Shown: positions 10,053 through 18,962 of the stretch, piece after piece
Position numbering within the stretch: the stretch's first letter is position 1
Layout of the letters: each line of letters starts with the position of its first letter
Origin: Marinilabiliales bacterium
Lineage (GTDB): Bacteria > Bacteroidota > Bacteroidia > Bacteroidales > ML635J-15
Assembly: GCA_002869385.1 (NCBI GenBank)
Contig: PKTB01000017.1
Span: 123,743-187,742, forward strand
Length of the DNA: 64,000 nucleotides
Direction: 5' to 3'
The notes under the pieces: model-generated
The model's input: the letters and a program-made list of their open reading frames with translations, nothing else
What the model was told of the DNA's origin: nothing
Database searches by the model: none
Made by a program: the position numbers and the translations under genes

Positions 10053-10712
10053 CTATAATTGAATCAAATTATTTTTAATTCCGAATTTTACTAAATCAAT
10101 AATTGTGTGAAGCTCAAGCTTTGCTAATATTCTGTTCTTGTGTGATTCTACAGTTCTAGGACTAATATTAAGTTTATCCCCTATTTCTTTATAGCTTAAA
10201 CCATCCCCGAAGGCTTTTATAATATCAATTTCTCTGTCTGATAATTCTTCAACTTGCTTAATAGAGGAATCCTCTACTGCTTTATCTTTCTTAAGATAAT
10301 TTTTAAGAATAATATTGCTCACATAGTTACTGTAATAGTGTTCTCCTTTGTATGCTTTATTTATTGCAAGATATAATTCATCTTCGTTACTATCCTTAGG
10401 AAGAATTGACACAACTCCAGCATCAACAGCATCCGAAATAGTATCAGGAGTAATATTAGCAGACAGTATTATCTTTTTTATTTGTGGGTGTTTTTCTTGC
10501 ATAATTGCAGCAATCTCAAGTCCATTTTTACCCGGAATCTCTATGTCTAATAATAAAATATCAGGTAATCCTTCCAATAATAAGTCCTCCAATTCAGTAA
10601 ATGAGGCTGCATCACCACAAATATCCACATCATCAAAAAACGACAATAGTGCTTTTAGTCCATTACGAACTATTGCGTGGTCATCAACTATAATAATTTT
10701 CTTTTTATCCAT
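10053..10712 (-). CDS. NarL/FixJ-type two-component response regulator
   Basis: A 219-residue regulator: receiver domain (IIIVDDHAIVRNGLKALL, acidic pair DD at residues 10-11, phosphoacceptor Asp in ILLLDIEIPGKNG at about residue 56, conserved Lys in ILPKDS) and a C-terminal LuxR helix-turn-helix (LSDREIDIIKAFGDGLSYKE, LNISPRTVESHKNRIL). It should bind DNA as a dimer after phosphorylation. Its ATG begins 2 nt after the stop of the sensor kinase gene, implying translational coupling; the kinase is its evident partner. Confidence 0.93.
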   Translation of the reverse strand: MDKKKIIIVDDHAIVRNGLKALLSFFDDVDICGDAASFTELEDLLLEGLPDILLLDIEIPGKNGLEIAAIMQEKHPQIKKIILSANITPDTISDAVDAGVVSILPKDSNEDELYLAINKAYKGEHYYSNYVSNIILKNYLKKDKAVEDSSIKQVEELSDREIDIIKAFGDGLSYKEIGDKLNISPRTVESHKNRILAKLELHTIIDLVKFGIKNNLIQL

Positions 10713-10714
10713 TT

Positions 10715-12799
10715 CTAAGCATTTACAGGCAATTTAAAAATAAATTCGGTCCCCTCACCTAACTCAGATTCAACATATATTTCACCATTATTCATCTCAA
10801 CAAATTCTTTGCATAGTATTAGTCCAAAACCTGTACCCTTATTAATATTATCTCCTATTGATTTAGGGTCAACATCTGTTCTGAATAGTTTTTCAAGATC
10901 TTCTTTACTCATCCCAATACCATAATCTTTTATTGAAAACATAGTTGTATCAATCTCAGGTTTTGCTTTAATCAGAATTGTTGAATTATCAGATGAAAAC
11001 TTTATTGCATTAGATATCAGATTCCTTAAAACGGTTTCTATGGTATTTTTATCCGCGTAAAAATTGATATTATTGCCAATATCAATTTTTAATACAATTC
11101 CTTTACTATTTGCTATTTGATTTAATGAATTTACAATATTCTCAACAAACAATAAAGCCTTGTGTTGCTCGGGATATAATTTTATTTTTCTACTTTGAGC
11201 AATAGCCCATTCCAATAGGTTTTTTATTAGTTCCTTATTCCCAATTGCTGTGATACTTAAAGTTTTTAAAGACTCAGATAGCTTTCTGGCATCCATTAAT
11301 TGGTGTTTTCTTTCAATCATTCCAGATAATGACTCCAATAATGCAGCATAATTACTAAGGTCGTGTGAAATTATTGAGAAAAACTTATTCTTTGTTCTGT
11401 TTAATTCTTCAAGTTCAATATTTTTCTCCTTCAATACTGCATTTAAACGTGACCTTAGTAAATATCTTTTATAAATCACATATGCAATTACTAGAACCAA
11501 TATTACAGAAATACCTAAAAATATCTTAAGCAATCTGTCATTTGCAATTTTTAAATCCTGTATTTCTTTTTCTTGTTGAAGATTTGTTATCTCAACATCC
11601 ATTTCCTGAATTTCTGTTTCTTTTTTCTCCGTATCAAAACGCGCCTGGGTTTCTATTATTTGTTCTGCACGCAAATCTTCATCTATCTGATCTTTAAGTT
11701 CTACAAAATCTTCCAGATATGCTAAGGATAAATTTAAATCGCCAATGTTCTTATAATACTCATAATACAAAAACAATATTTGCAATAACTTATCCTGCTG
11801 CTTAAGTTCAGTTGCAAGATTAAAACTTAAATCAATATTTTTACGAAATAAGGGGTAATTTGATAAACCATAATAAGCTTCAGCAAGAGAATAATATGTT
11901 TACATTTGCCCTTTATCATCACCAAAATCTTTTCTTATAATCAAAGCATCATTTAAAAAATCAATCGCTTCGGTATAATCTTCCTTGTGCACATATGCAT
12001 CACCAATATTATGTAAGGCATACGCCTGACCTTCCAAATCATCATTTTTAAAATGTAAATCATATGAAAACTGAAATAGATTTAATGCCTTATCAACACT
12101 ATCAATATTCATATAAAGGCTTCCCAGATTACCATAAGTCACTGCTAAACCATGCTCGTCATGGAGCTTTTTCTTAATTTCTACAGATTTATCATAATAC
12201 TCTATAGCTTTCTCAATATTGCCAAGTTTTCGATAAACAAGTCCGATATTACCCAATGAGTATGAAATCCCTTCATCATTATCTAAATCTTCCTCTATTT
12301 CGAGTGACAAAAGATAATAATCAAGACCTTTATCATACTGATACAACAAACAGTGCATTATACCAATATTATTGTATGCATCAGCCAGCCCCTCTTTAAA
12401 ACCTATCTTTTTGAAATTCTCAATTGCTAAAGAATAGTAATCTATTGCTGTATAGAAATCAGAACTCATATCAGCAACATAGCCTAAGTTCAAATAACAA
12501 TTCCCAATTGACTCTAATCTTTTCTCTGTTTGATATATTGGCAATGCTTGCAAAAATTTCTCTTTTGCTTCTTCGAGTTTATACTCATCCAATAAATCAA
12601 CTCCTGAATTATAAAGCATATCAGCTTTTTTTGCATTTACTTTAAAGCTATTCCAGGGTTTTGGTAATTCAATGTCATTATTAATTGAATCAGACTCCTC
12701 AGCGCATAAGATGTTTGTAATAATGCAAATGCTTAGAAAAACTAATATAATCTTAAATAAACGGGTCAATTTCAAAAGGTTTGATACAAACTTAAGCAA
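10715..12799 (-). pseudogene. TPR-domain sensor histidine kinase, in-frame TAA at codon 300
   Basis: Sensor kinase of 694 codons: N-terminal membrane/signal segment (residues about 13-33), periplasmic TPR array (repeats such as ADAYNNIGIMHCLLYQYDKG from about 50 to 380), coiled coil, transmembrane helix at about 425-445, HisKA (FFSIISHDLSNY, His near 479) and HATPase (NLISNAIKFS, DYGIGMS, GTGFGL). The in-frame TAA at 11900-11902 falls in the TPR region (KGQM-*-TYYSLAEAYYG); the frame resumes at once and both halves are in phase. If not bypassed, the sensor is cut off from its kinase. A TPR-HK paired with a LuxR-type regulator is a common Bacteroidota architecture. The signal is unknown. Confidence 0.88.
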
Positions 12800-12882
12800 A
12801 GTTTTTAATAATTCAATAAAGTATTATCCTAATGGATTTATTTTTCTGTTTTTTTTGTTATTTTGCAACAAATTAAGCTAAG

Positions 12883-13254
12883 ATGTTAAAACAAATTTTA
12901 TTTGTAGGATTAGGTGGTGGTGCAGGAAGTATTTTACGTTATATGGTAACTTTAATAAGTGCTAAAAACTTTGATTTCAAATTTCCAGTACACACCTTTG
13001 CTGTCAATATATTAGGAAGTTTTATAATCGGCTTAATAATGGGCTATCTTCATAAAGCTGGTGATACTGGAAGTTCTCTCAGATATCTTATTGCTATTGG
13101 CTTTTGTGGTGGTTTCACAACTTTCTCAAGTTTTGCTTTCGAAAATATAAATCTATTCAGTGGAAATAATACTTGGACAGCACTAATATATATATCATCA
13201 AGTATTATTTTATGTTTGTTGGCGGTGATTTTAGGAATGCAAATTATAAAATAA
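12883..13254 (+). CDS. crcB: Fluoride channel CrcB/Fluc
   Basis: A 123-residue four-helix membrane protein. Family hallmarks are GLGGGAGSILRYM at the N-terminus, FPVHTFAVNILGSFIIG in helix 2 (the conserved Asn in VNILGSF) and GFCGGFTTFSSFA, which forms the Phe-lined pore. It exports fluoride as a dual-topology dimer. No fluoride riboswitch is recognisable in the 83 nt upstream. The stop is 3 nt before the K+ channel start, so crcB and the next two genes form an operon. Confidence 0.95.
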   Translation: MLKQILFVGLGGGAGSILRYMVTLISAKNFDFKFPVHTFAVNILGSFIIGLIMGYLHKAGDTGSSLRYLIAIGFCGGFTTFSSFAFENINLFSGNNTWTALIYISSSIILCLLAVILGMQIIK

Positions 13255-13257
13255 TCA

Positions 13258-14048
13258 TGTTGAAAAACAAAACATTAAAACTAGTCGAAAAAGGTTCTCA
13301 TGGTTCCAAAATAAACAGTGTTTATGATATTTTCATAATGGTATTAATCCTTTTAAACATTGTGGCGATCATATTGGAAACAATACCTGAAATTTATGAT
13401 AGTTACAAAAACACATTACACATCTTTGAAATTGTTTCTGTAATTATATTTTCGATTGAATATCTCTTAAGAATTTATGTGTCAGATATAACCCATCCAT
13501 CTAGTAGCAGGTTCAAATCAGCACTGAAATTCATTTTCTCTATTTATGGAATTATTGATTTACTTGCAATACTACCATTTTATCTTCCTGTAGTATTCAA
13601 AATTGATTTAAGATTCATTAGAATTCTAAGATTTGCTAGATTCATTAGAATCTTAAAAATTAATAGATATAATAAATCTTTATCTTTAATTTGTACAGTA
13701 ATAAAAGAAAAAAAATCTGAACTAACTATTACAGGTTTTGTTACTTTCCTAATTTTACTAATTGCCTCATTTATAATGTATTTTGTTGAAAAAGATGCAC
13801 AACCTGATGCATTTCCTAATATTTTAGCTGCATTTTGGTGGGCAGTTGCAACTCTAACAACAGTTGGTTATGGTGATATCTATCCAATCACAGGTATTGG
13901 AAAAGTAATTAGCGGAATAATAGCAATTCTAGGAATAGGTTTGGTAGCTCTTCATACTGGCATCGTTAGTGCTGGATTTATTGAAAAGATTGGAAAGGAT
14001 AAAAAGGAAAAGAAAACATGCCCACATTGTGGTGAAGAAATTGACTAA
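13258..14048 (+). CDS. Voltage-gated potassium channel
   Basis: A 263-residue six-transmembrane Kv-type channel. It has S1-S3 in the first 120 residues, an S4 voltage sensor with regularly spaced arginines (RFIRILRFARFIRILK, residues about 122-137), and the pore with selectivity filter TTVGYGDIYP (about residue 205). The tail ends in KKTCPHCGEEID, a half zinc-ribbon. The ATG at 13258 is preferred over an earlier in-frame start inside crcB. The DUF2007 gene follows 3 nt later. No tetramerisation T1 or RCK domain is present. Confidence 0.92.
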
Positions 14049-14051
14049 ATA

Positions 14052-14378
14052 ATGGACCCTGAGCAACTTGTCATACTATTTGATTACGAAAATGAGATGC
14101 TGGTTACTGGCGTTCAGGAATACCTTCTGGAGCAGGGAATCCCTTCAGTACACATTTCTTCAGAAGAAAAACCTCCTCGACCCAGAGGACTGCGAATCAT
14201 GTATAAAGACCTTGAAAGAGCAAAAAAGATACTAGAAGAGTTTAATATTGAGGCATATAGAGAAATTGTTGAAACTACTTATAAATCTAATCCATATACA
14301 ATCCTTATAATTATTGCAGTTATTGTGGTGATAGGGTTGATTTTATTCTTTTTAAATTCTTTTCTTTTAATTAGTTAA
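14052..14378 (+). CDS. DUF2007 domain membrane protein
   Basis: A 108-residue protein with an N-terminal DUF2007 domain (putative signal-transducing protein family related to PII-like folds: VILFDYENEMLVTGVQEYLL ... LRIMYKDLERAKKILEEF) and a C-terminal transmembrane helix (residues about 84-105). Third gene of the crcB-channel operon, 3 nt from the channel stop. The contact with the channel is suggested only by context. Confidence 0.8.
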   Translation: MDPEQLVILFDYENEMLVTGVQEYLLEQGIPSVHISSEEKPPRPRGLRIMYKDLERAKKILEEFNIEAYREIVETTYKSNPYTILIIIAVIVVIGLILFFLNSFLLIS

Positions 14379-14418
14379 AACCTAAAACAGAGTCTTTTCT
14401 GTAAAGATAAGTTTCATA

Positions 14419-15774
14419 TTACTCTTTAAAGTAGTAATACCCATCGATAATATAACCATTTCGATAACTTCCCTCCTCGTCTATCTCTAAAATATTAGCA
14501 TAATAAGGATGATACTTATTTATCCATTTTCTAAATGCATCTCCTTCTTCTTCATTTTTAAATGGAAGATAATTTTCTATTTCACCCTCATATTGAATTG
14601 GAGAGTCATAGAGTGTGTCATTATAAGCAATAAAAAGCTTACAATACTGCGGAACCCACCATCTCAAGAACTTAGCACCAAAGTCTGATAATCTGAGACA
14701 ACCCAAACTATTTGCAGTTCCTAACATCCCTCGTGCAACATCACTTAATGCAACTTCATGCATCCCATTTCCTGTCATAGCATCAGGATAGTCGGGTGAT
14801 GGAACGATTGTTTGAAAATTCGGCAATTCCACTTTATCTCTATATCTTACAACATGTCTAAAACCTCCGCCAAGTTCTTTATCTCTTTTTTGATCATAAT
14901 ACCCATACGATCTGGCAAATTCCCAATGCTTATAATTAATAGTATTTAATCCTGCATAATAAAATCGACTTCTTCCAATTGGTAAATGAGAGGTATATAC
15001 CTCCCGTTTATTACCATCTGCATCATATCTGTGTTGAATTGTCAATCGTTTTGCCGAAGTGGCAAATTTGCCCACCATAATCAAAGTGTCCTCACATGCT
15101 TCACACATAACAATATATTGTCCTGCAGAAAATAATGAACTCCAATAAATTGAATACTCCCTAGATATTGCAAGCATTTTATACTGCCATACTTTCTAAA
15201 GAAAATTTATTATCTCTTCGGAATCTTTTGGAAGTATTATTCTAATATCATGTAATAAAGAATCATATGCTGCAGATCCGTATGGTATAGTATCCATTCT
15301 GGCTACCAGTTCTCTTGGCAGACTGTCAAACTCATGCACATTAACTAAATTTGGATATACTTCCTGCAAATCATTTCGATTTCCATAAGGATCCAAAACA
15401 TTAAAATCGCCAACCAAATATCTGTTTCTGTATTTATGGTCAAGAGGTAATGAATCATTAAATAAATCACTATAATTAAATCCTATATGTTTACCTTTTT
15501 CCCATAAGGCTGAATCTGCAATTAAAGGTAAATAACAAGGATTTATCAAATAATATGCCCACAAATCTTCAAGAGAAAGGCTTTTTATTGGTCGCGGATG
15601 ATATTCTTTTGGTTCAGGTAGATATGAAGTATCATAATTATAGTAAATAGTGTCAAAACTAGCAATGTATTTGTTATGTTTTGGTGAAATATAACTAGAA
15701 AATGAAGAGTAAATAGCAATAAACTCTAACAATAAAATAAAGCAAAACCATTTAATCAATACTCCTCGGTTCAT
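14419..15774 (-). pseudogene. L,D-transpeptidase (YkuD)-like protein, in-frame TAG
   Basis: Protein of 451 codons with an N-terminal signal anchor (VLIKWFCFILLLEFIAIYSS) and a C-terminal YkuD-like domain. Supporting features are YTSHLPIGRSRFYYAG, the His in GNGMHEVALS, and LGTANSLGCLRLSDFG, where Cys is the expected nucleophile. The family motif is usually SHGCxR; here the His is Leu (SLGCLR), so activity is doubtful. TAG at 15196-15198 (codon 193) separates the N-terminal region from the YkuD part; reading continues in phase (INFL-*-KVWQYKMLAIS). It would cross-link or edit peptidoglycan if active. It is convergent with the DUF2007 gene. Confidence 0.75.
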
Positions 15775-15964
15775 GGTCATTCAACATCAATAAATAGTCC
15801 AATTATAGAGTTTTGGAATAATTTAATATGGTTAATACGTTATAAAAGGAAGAATTGTTACAAATTGCTAACAAGTAGATAAAACTAACTAAAGTATAAC
15901 ATTTGTAAGTTCAATTCATGAATTAAACTTACAATGTAGCATATTTTATTGATTAATAACCAGT

Positions 15965-16488
15965 TGGGAGTACATGACAAGCATAAAGCTAAAACATGCG
16001 ATGCATGTTTAGAGTCTTCATCAATTTAAGTAAGTTTATATGGAAGAGTTTAATAAGATTAACTATCCTTTTAAGGATAGCCATTGCAAAAGGATTATTG
16101 CATGATCCGTTTATGGGAGTACATGACAAGCATAAAGCCTAAACATGCGATGCATGTTTAGAGTCTTCATCAATTTAAGTAAGTTTATATGGAATAGTTT
16201 AATAAGATTAACTATCCTTTTAAGGATAGCCATTGCAAAAGGATTATTGCATGATCCGTTTATGGGAGTACATAACAAGCATAAAGCCAAAACATGCGAT
16301 GCATGTTTAGAGTCTTCATCAATTTAAGTAAGTTTGAGTGGAAGAGTTTAATAAGATTAACTATCCTTTTAAGGATAGCCATTGCAAAAGGATTATTGCA
16401 TGATCCGTTTATGGGAGTACATGACAAGCATAAAGCCTAAACATGCGATGCATGTTTAGAGTCTTCATCAATTTAAGTAAGTTTGAGT
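15965..16488. repeat. 149-bp tandem repeat, three full copies and one partial
   Basis: Copies start at 15965, 16114, 16263 and 16412, exactly 149 bp apart; the fourth stops at about 16488. Each unit contains three potential hairpins: AAACATGC-GAT-GCATGTTT (8-bp stem), CTATCCTT-TT-AAGGATAG (8-bp stem) and TGCAA-n8-TTGCA. Copies differ at only a few positions, mostly just before the first hairpin and after AAGTAAGTTT. The rest of the gap between 15775 and the tRNA (15775-15964) shows nothing I can name. A small open frame at 16145-16327 is an accident of the repeat. Confidence 0.95.
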
Positions 16489-16510
16489 AAACTCACTTAC
16501 TTAAATTGAT
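16467..16510. repeat. 44-bp near-perfect palindrome at the end of the repeat array
   Basis: Arms ATCAATTTAAGTAAGT and ACTTACTTAAATTGAT (16 bp, perfect) around an inner GAGT-AA-ACTC hairpin. The left arm belongs to the truncated fourth 149-bp copy; the right arm exists only here, so the array ends in an inverted fragment of itself. Confidence 0.9.
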
Positions 16511-16511
16511 A

Positions 16512-16540
16512 AAGCCTCAACGACTTCGTCGTTAAGGCTT
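16512..16540 (-). terminator. Hairpin between repeat array and tRNA-Arg, likely tRNA terminator
   Basis: A 13-bp stem with one mismatch (AAGCCTCAACGAC / GTCGTTAAGGCTT) and a TTC loop. It lies 6 nt downstream of the tRNA 3' end on the minus strand, followed by only a short T run. Confidence 0.6.
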
Positions 16541-16546
16541 CTTTTG

Positions 16547-16620
16547 TGAACTAGGAAGGATTCGAACCCTCAACCTCCTGATCCGTAGTCAGGTGCTCTA
16601 TCCAGTTGAGCCACTAGTCC
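16547..16620 (-). tRNA. tRNA-Arg (anticodon ACG)
   Basis: Complete cloverleaf: acceptor GGACTAG / CTAGTTC with one G-T pair, D arm GCTC/GAGC, anticodon stem CCTGA/TCAGG with loop CTACGGA (ACG), and T arm GAGGG-TTCGAAT-CCTTC with one G-U pair. Discriminator A; CCA is not encoded. The ACG anticodon is normally modified to ICG and reads CGU, CGC and CGA. Confidence 0.96.
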
Positions 16621-16671
16621 ATTTTTGGGACTGCAAATATAATACGTTTATTTGTTTCAGCAAAAAAAGTC

Positions 16672-17973
16672 TTATATTTTTTCTCCATATAGGTCATACT
16701 CATCAAAGTCAATTATCTTGACCAAATAAAAATTACCAATTTTTAAATCCTCAGCAGTATCAATAATAACTTCACCATCAACTTCAACAGAATCGTATTC
16801 GCTCCTGCAATAATACCTACCCTCTTCAAAACGATCAACAATTACTTTGATTTCATTACCTAACTTTTCAGAATTTCTTTGTAAACTAATTTCACTTTGT
16901 ATATTCATTAATTGATCTGCCCGTTTTTCTTTAACTTCTTCTGAAATTGAGTCATCATACTTTTCAGCTGCAATTGTTCCTTCTTCTTCGGAATATGTAA
17001 ATACTCCAAGACGGTCAAACTTTTGTTCCTTTATAAACTCTAATAGCTCCTGAAAATCTTTCTCAGTTTCACCTGGATGTCCAACAAGCATTGTAGTTCT
17101 GATAACAACATCAGGAATTTCTTTTCTAAACTTGTCTAGTAATTCTAGTGTTTGTTGCTTTGTTCCTCCCCTGTTCATTTTACTTAAAACATTATCAGAG
17201 ATATGTTGTAAAGGGATGTCAACATATTTACAAACTTTTGGATTTTTCCCTATTACTTCAATCAAATTATCAGGGAATAAAAATGGATATAAATAATGTA
17301 ATCTAATCCATTCTACTCCTTTTATTTCAGATAGTTTTTCAACTAATTCCGGTAAAAGAAATTTCTTATCTAAATCATATCCATAAAAACTCAAATCCTG
17401 AGCAATAAGAATAAGCTCTTTCACCCCATTCTCTGCAAGTTGCTCAGCTTCTTCAAGAATATCAGTCATTTGTCGGGAAATAAATTTACCTTTAATTCCA
17501 GGTATTGCACAAAAAGCACAATTACGATTACAACCTTCAGCAATTTTCAAATATGCATAATGTCCGGGAGAATCAAATATTCTACTAAATATATTATCAT
17601 GATCTATCTCCCTGTCAATACTTCTAAGTAAATCGTCAATATTATAGTTGCCAATAAAAACATCTACTTCAGGAATTTCAGCTTTAAGGTCAGCCATGTA
17701 TCTTTCGGTAAGACAACCAAAAACTATAATCTTCTCAAGCTTATTATTCTCCTTAAGATTCACCAACTGCAAAATCATGTTAATAGATTCTTCTTTTGCA
17801 TCATTTATAAAACCACAGGTATTTACAATAGCTATTTGGAAATCTAAATCTGTTGAATTATGTACTACATTGTAACCTGCTAACTGGGCTTGTGCGGCAA
17901 ACTGTTCAGAATCAACCAGATTTTTTGAGCAACCTAGTGTAATGATATTGATTTTTTTTGCAACTTTATGCAT
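16672..17973 (-). CDS. rimO: Ribosomal protein uS12 methylthiotransferase RimO
   Basis: A 433-residue radical SAM enzyme that methylthiolates the conserved Asp of ribosomal protein S12. The N-terminal MTTase domain carries Cys15 (ITLGCSKNLVDSE), Cys53 (VNTCGF) and Cys87 (FGCLTERY) for the auxiliary 4Fe-4S cluster. The radical SAM cluster is GCNRNCAFC (Cys148, 152, 155), and a C-terminal TRAM domain ends the protein. The LGCSKNLVDSE opening distinguishes RimO from MiaB. The start MHKVAKKIN (17971-17973) is chosen because the 39-residue upstream extension of the frame is hydrophobic and not conserved in the family. Divergent from the methionine sulfoxide reductase gene, 58 nt away. Confidence 0.96.
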   Translation of the reverse strand: MHKVAKKINIITLGCSKNLVDSEQFAAQAQLAGYNVVHNSTDLDFQIAIVNTCGFINDAKEESINMILQLVNLKENNKLEKIIVFGCLTERYMADLKAEIPEVDVFIGNYNIDDLLRSIDREIDHDNIFSRIFDSPGHYAYLKIAEGCNRNCAFCAIPGIKGKFISRQMTDILEEAEQLAENGVKELILIAQDLSFYGYDLDKKFLLPELVEKLSEIKGVEWIRLHYLYPFLFPDNLIEVIGKNPKVCKYVDIPLQHISDNVLSKMNRGGTKQQTLELLDKFRKEIPDVVIRTTMLVGHPGETEKDFQELLEFIKEQKFDRLGVFTYSEEEGTIAAEKYDDSISEEVKEKRADQLMNIQSEISLQRNSEKLGNEIKVIVDRFEEGRYYCRSEYDSVEVDGEVIIDTAEDLKIGNFYLVKIIDFDEYDLYGEKI

Positions 17974-18031
17974 TATTTTAATTTTGACACAAAGATAGTC
18001 GCAATCGTTTAAATAAAAAATGATTTGAATT

Positions 18032-18487
18032 ATGAATAAAAAGGCAGATAGATACAAACGAATAATAGAACAATTATTAGAACTATTCAAACCTATCGAT
18101 AATCCACAAAGTAGAATGGCTACAATTTGTGCAGTATTACATCATAAATTTCCTCAGTTTTTTTGGACTGGTTTTTATCTTATAAGTAAAGACGGTGAAC
18201 TGGAAGTAAGCACTTACCAGGGACCATTAGCATGTCTAAGGTTAAAGAAGGACACTGGTGTTTGCTGGGCAGGAATAAATCAGAAAAAGACAATAGTTGT
18301 AGAAAATGTTCATGATTTTGAAGGACATATTGCATGCAACCCACTAAGTAAGTCTGAAATAGTATTACCTGTATTTGAAAATTGAAAAATTATTGGAGTG
18401 CTTGATATAGACAGTGATAGCGAGAGTGCATTCGATCAAACTGATGCCGAATACTTAGAGAAAATCCTTAATTTAATCTTCGGATAG
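18032..18487 (+). pseudogene. msrC: Free methionine-(R)-sulfoxide reductase (GAF domain), in-frame TGA
   Basis: A GAF-domain enzyme (151 codons, normal family length) reducing free methionine-R-sulfoxide. Conserved parts are the FFWTGFYLI motif, GPLACLRL, GVCWAG and FEGHIACNPLSKSEIVLPVF, containing the active-site cysteines. TGA at 18383-18385 (codon 118) sits at the Gly of VFENG-KIIGVLDIDS, consistent with GGA to TGA. The C-terminal strand and helix (SAFDQTDAEYLEKILNLI) are preserved up to TAG at 18485-18487, directly abutting the stop of the opposite gene. The truncated product would lack the last beta strand and helix and is probably inactive. Confidence 0.9.
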
Positions 18488-18814
18488 CTATTCTGTTTCA
18501 GTATCTTCAGATTTCTCAGCTTCTGCTGCTTTTTCTATAGCTTCCTGTTCGAAGAATTCTGGTTTATGTCTTTTAATATAACCAACTACGTCAGTAAAAC
18601 CGTCCTGAAACTTCGCAAAATCCTCTTTATACAAAAAGATTTTATGTTTCTCAAACCTTGAATTCCCATCTTTATCAAAAACTTTTTTACTTTCAGTTAT
18701 TGTTAGATAATAGTCACCCTGTCTTGTTTCTTTAACATCAAAAAAATAGGTTCTCTTACCAGCTCTAACCGAAACAGCATAAATTTCTTCTCTCCTTTTA
18801 TCAGTGCCTTCCAT
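18488..18814 (-). CDS. DUF3276 / PUR-alpha-like nucleic acid-binding protein
   Basis: A 108-residue protein of the Bacteroidota DUF3276 family (PUR-alpha-like fold binding single-stranded DNA or RNA). The conserved core is REEIYAVSVRAGKRTYFFDV followed by YYLTITESKK and FEKHKIFLYKEDFAKF; the tail is acidic (EAEKSEDTETE). The start MEGTDKRRE (18814) is preferred over the longer frame because that is where family similarity begins. Convergent with and adjacent to the msrC-like gene. Confidence 0.88.
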   Translation of the reverse strand: MEGTDKRREEIYAVSVRAGKRTYFFDVKETRQGDYYLTITESKKVFDKDGNSRFEKHKIFLYKEDFAKFQDGFTDVVGYIKRHKPEFFEQEAIEKAAEAEKSEDTETE

Positions 18815-18962
18815 ACAGAATGGTTTTATTGTTTTACACAAATTTAATTAATTTTTCTAATTTTCATCATTAAGACCTTACTTTTTTTATAAAACTTAAG
18901 CAATTTTATTAGAGAGAAAGAAATTATATTACTTTTGTACCGATTTTAAAAAGTACATTTAC

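Noticed and set aside
12800..12882. Fluoride riboswitch before crcB
   Set aside because: The short AT-rich leader shows no crcB motif pseudoknot that I can pair.
16145..16327. Small open frame within the 149-bp array
   Set aside because: It recurs with the repeat, spans hairpin palindromes and has no protein-like composition.
15965..16488. CRISPR array
   Set aside because: The whole 149-bp unit is repeated without variable spacers, and no cas genes are nearby.
16547..16620. Suppressor tRNA
   Set aside because: The anticodon is a clear ACG (Arg). The tRNA-Phe at 54603 has GAA. Neither reads a stop codon.
15775..16620. Integrated element at tRNA-Arg
   Set aside because: I found no integrase, and no second copy of the tRNA 3' end that would mark an attachment site.
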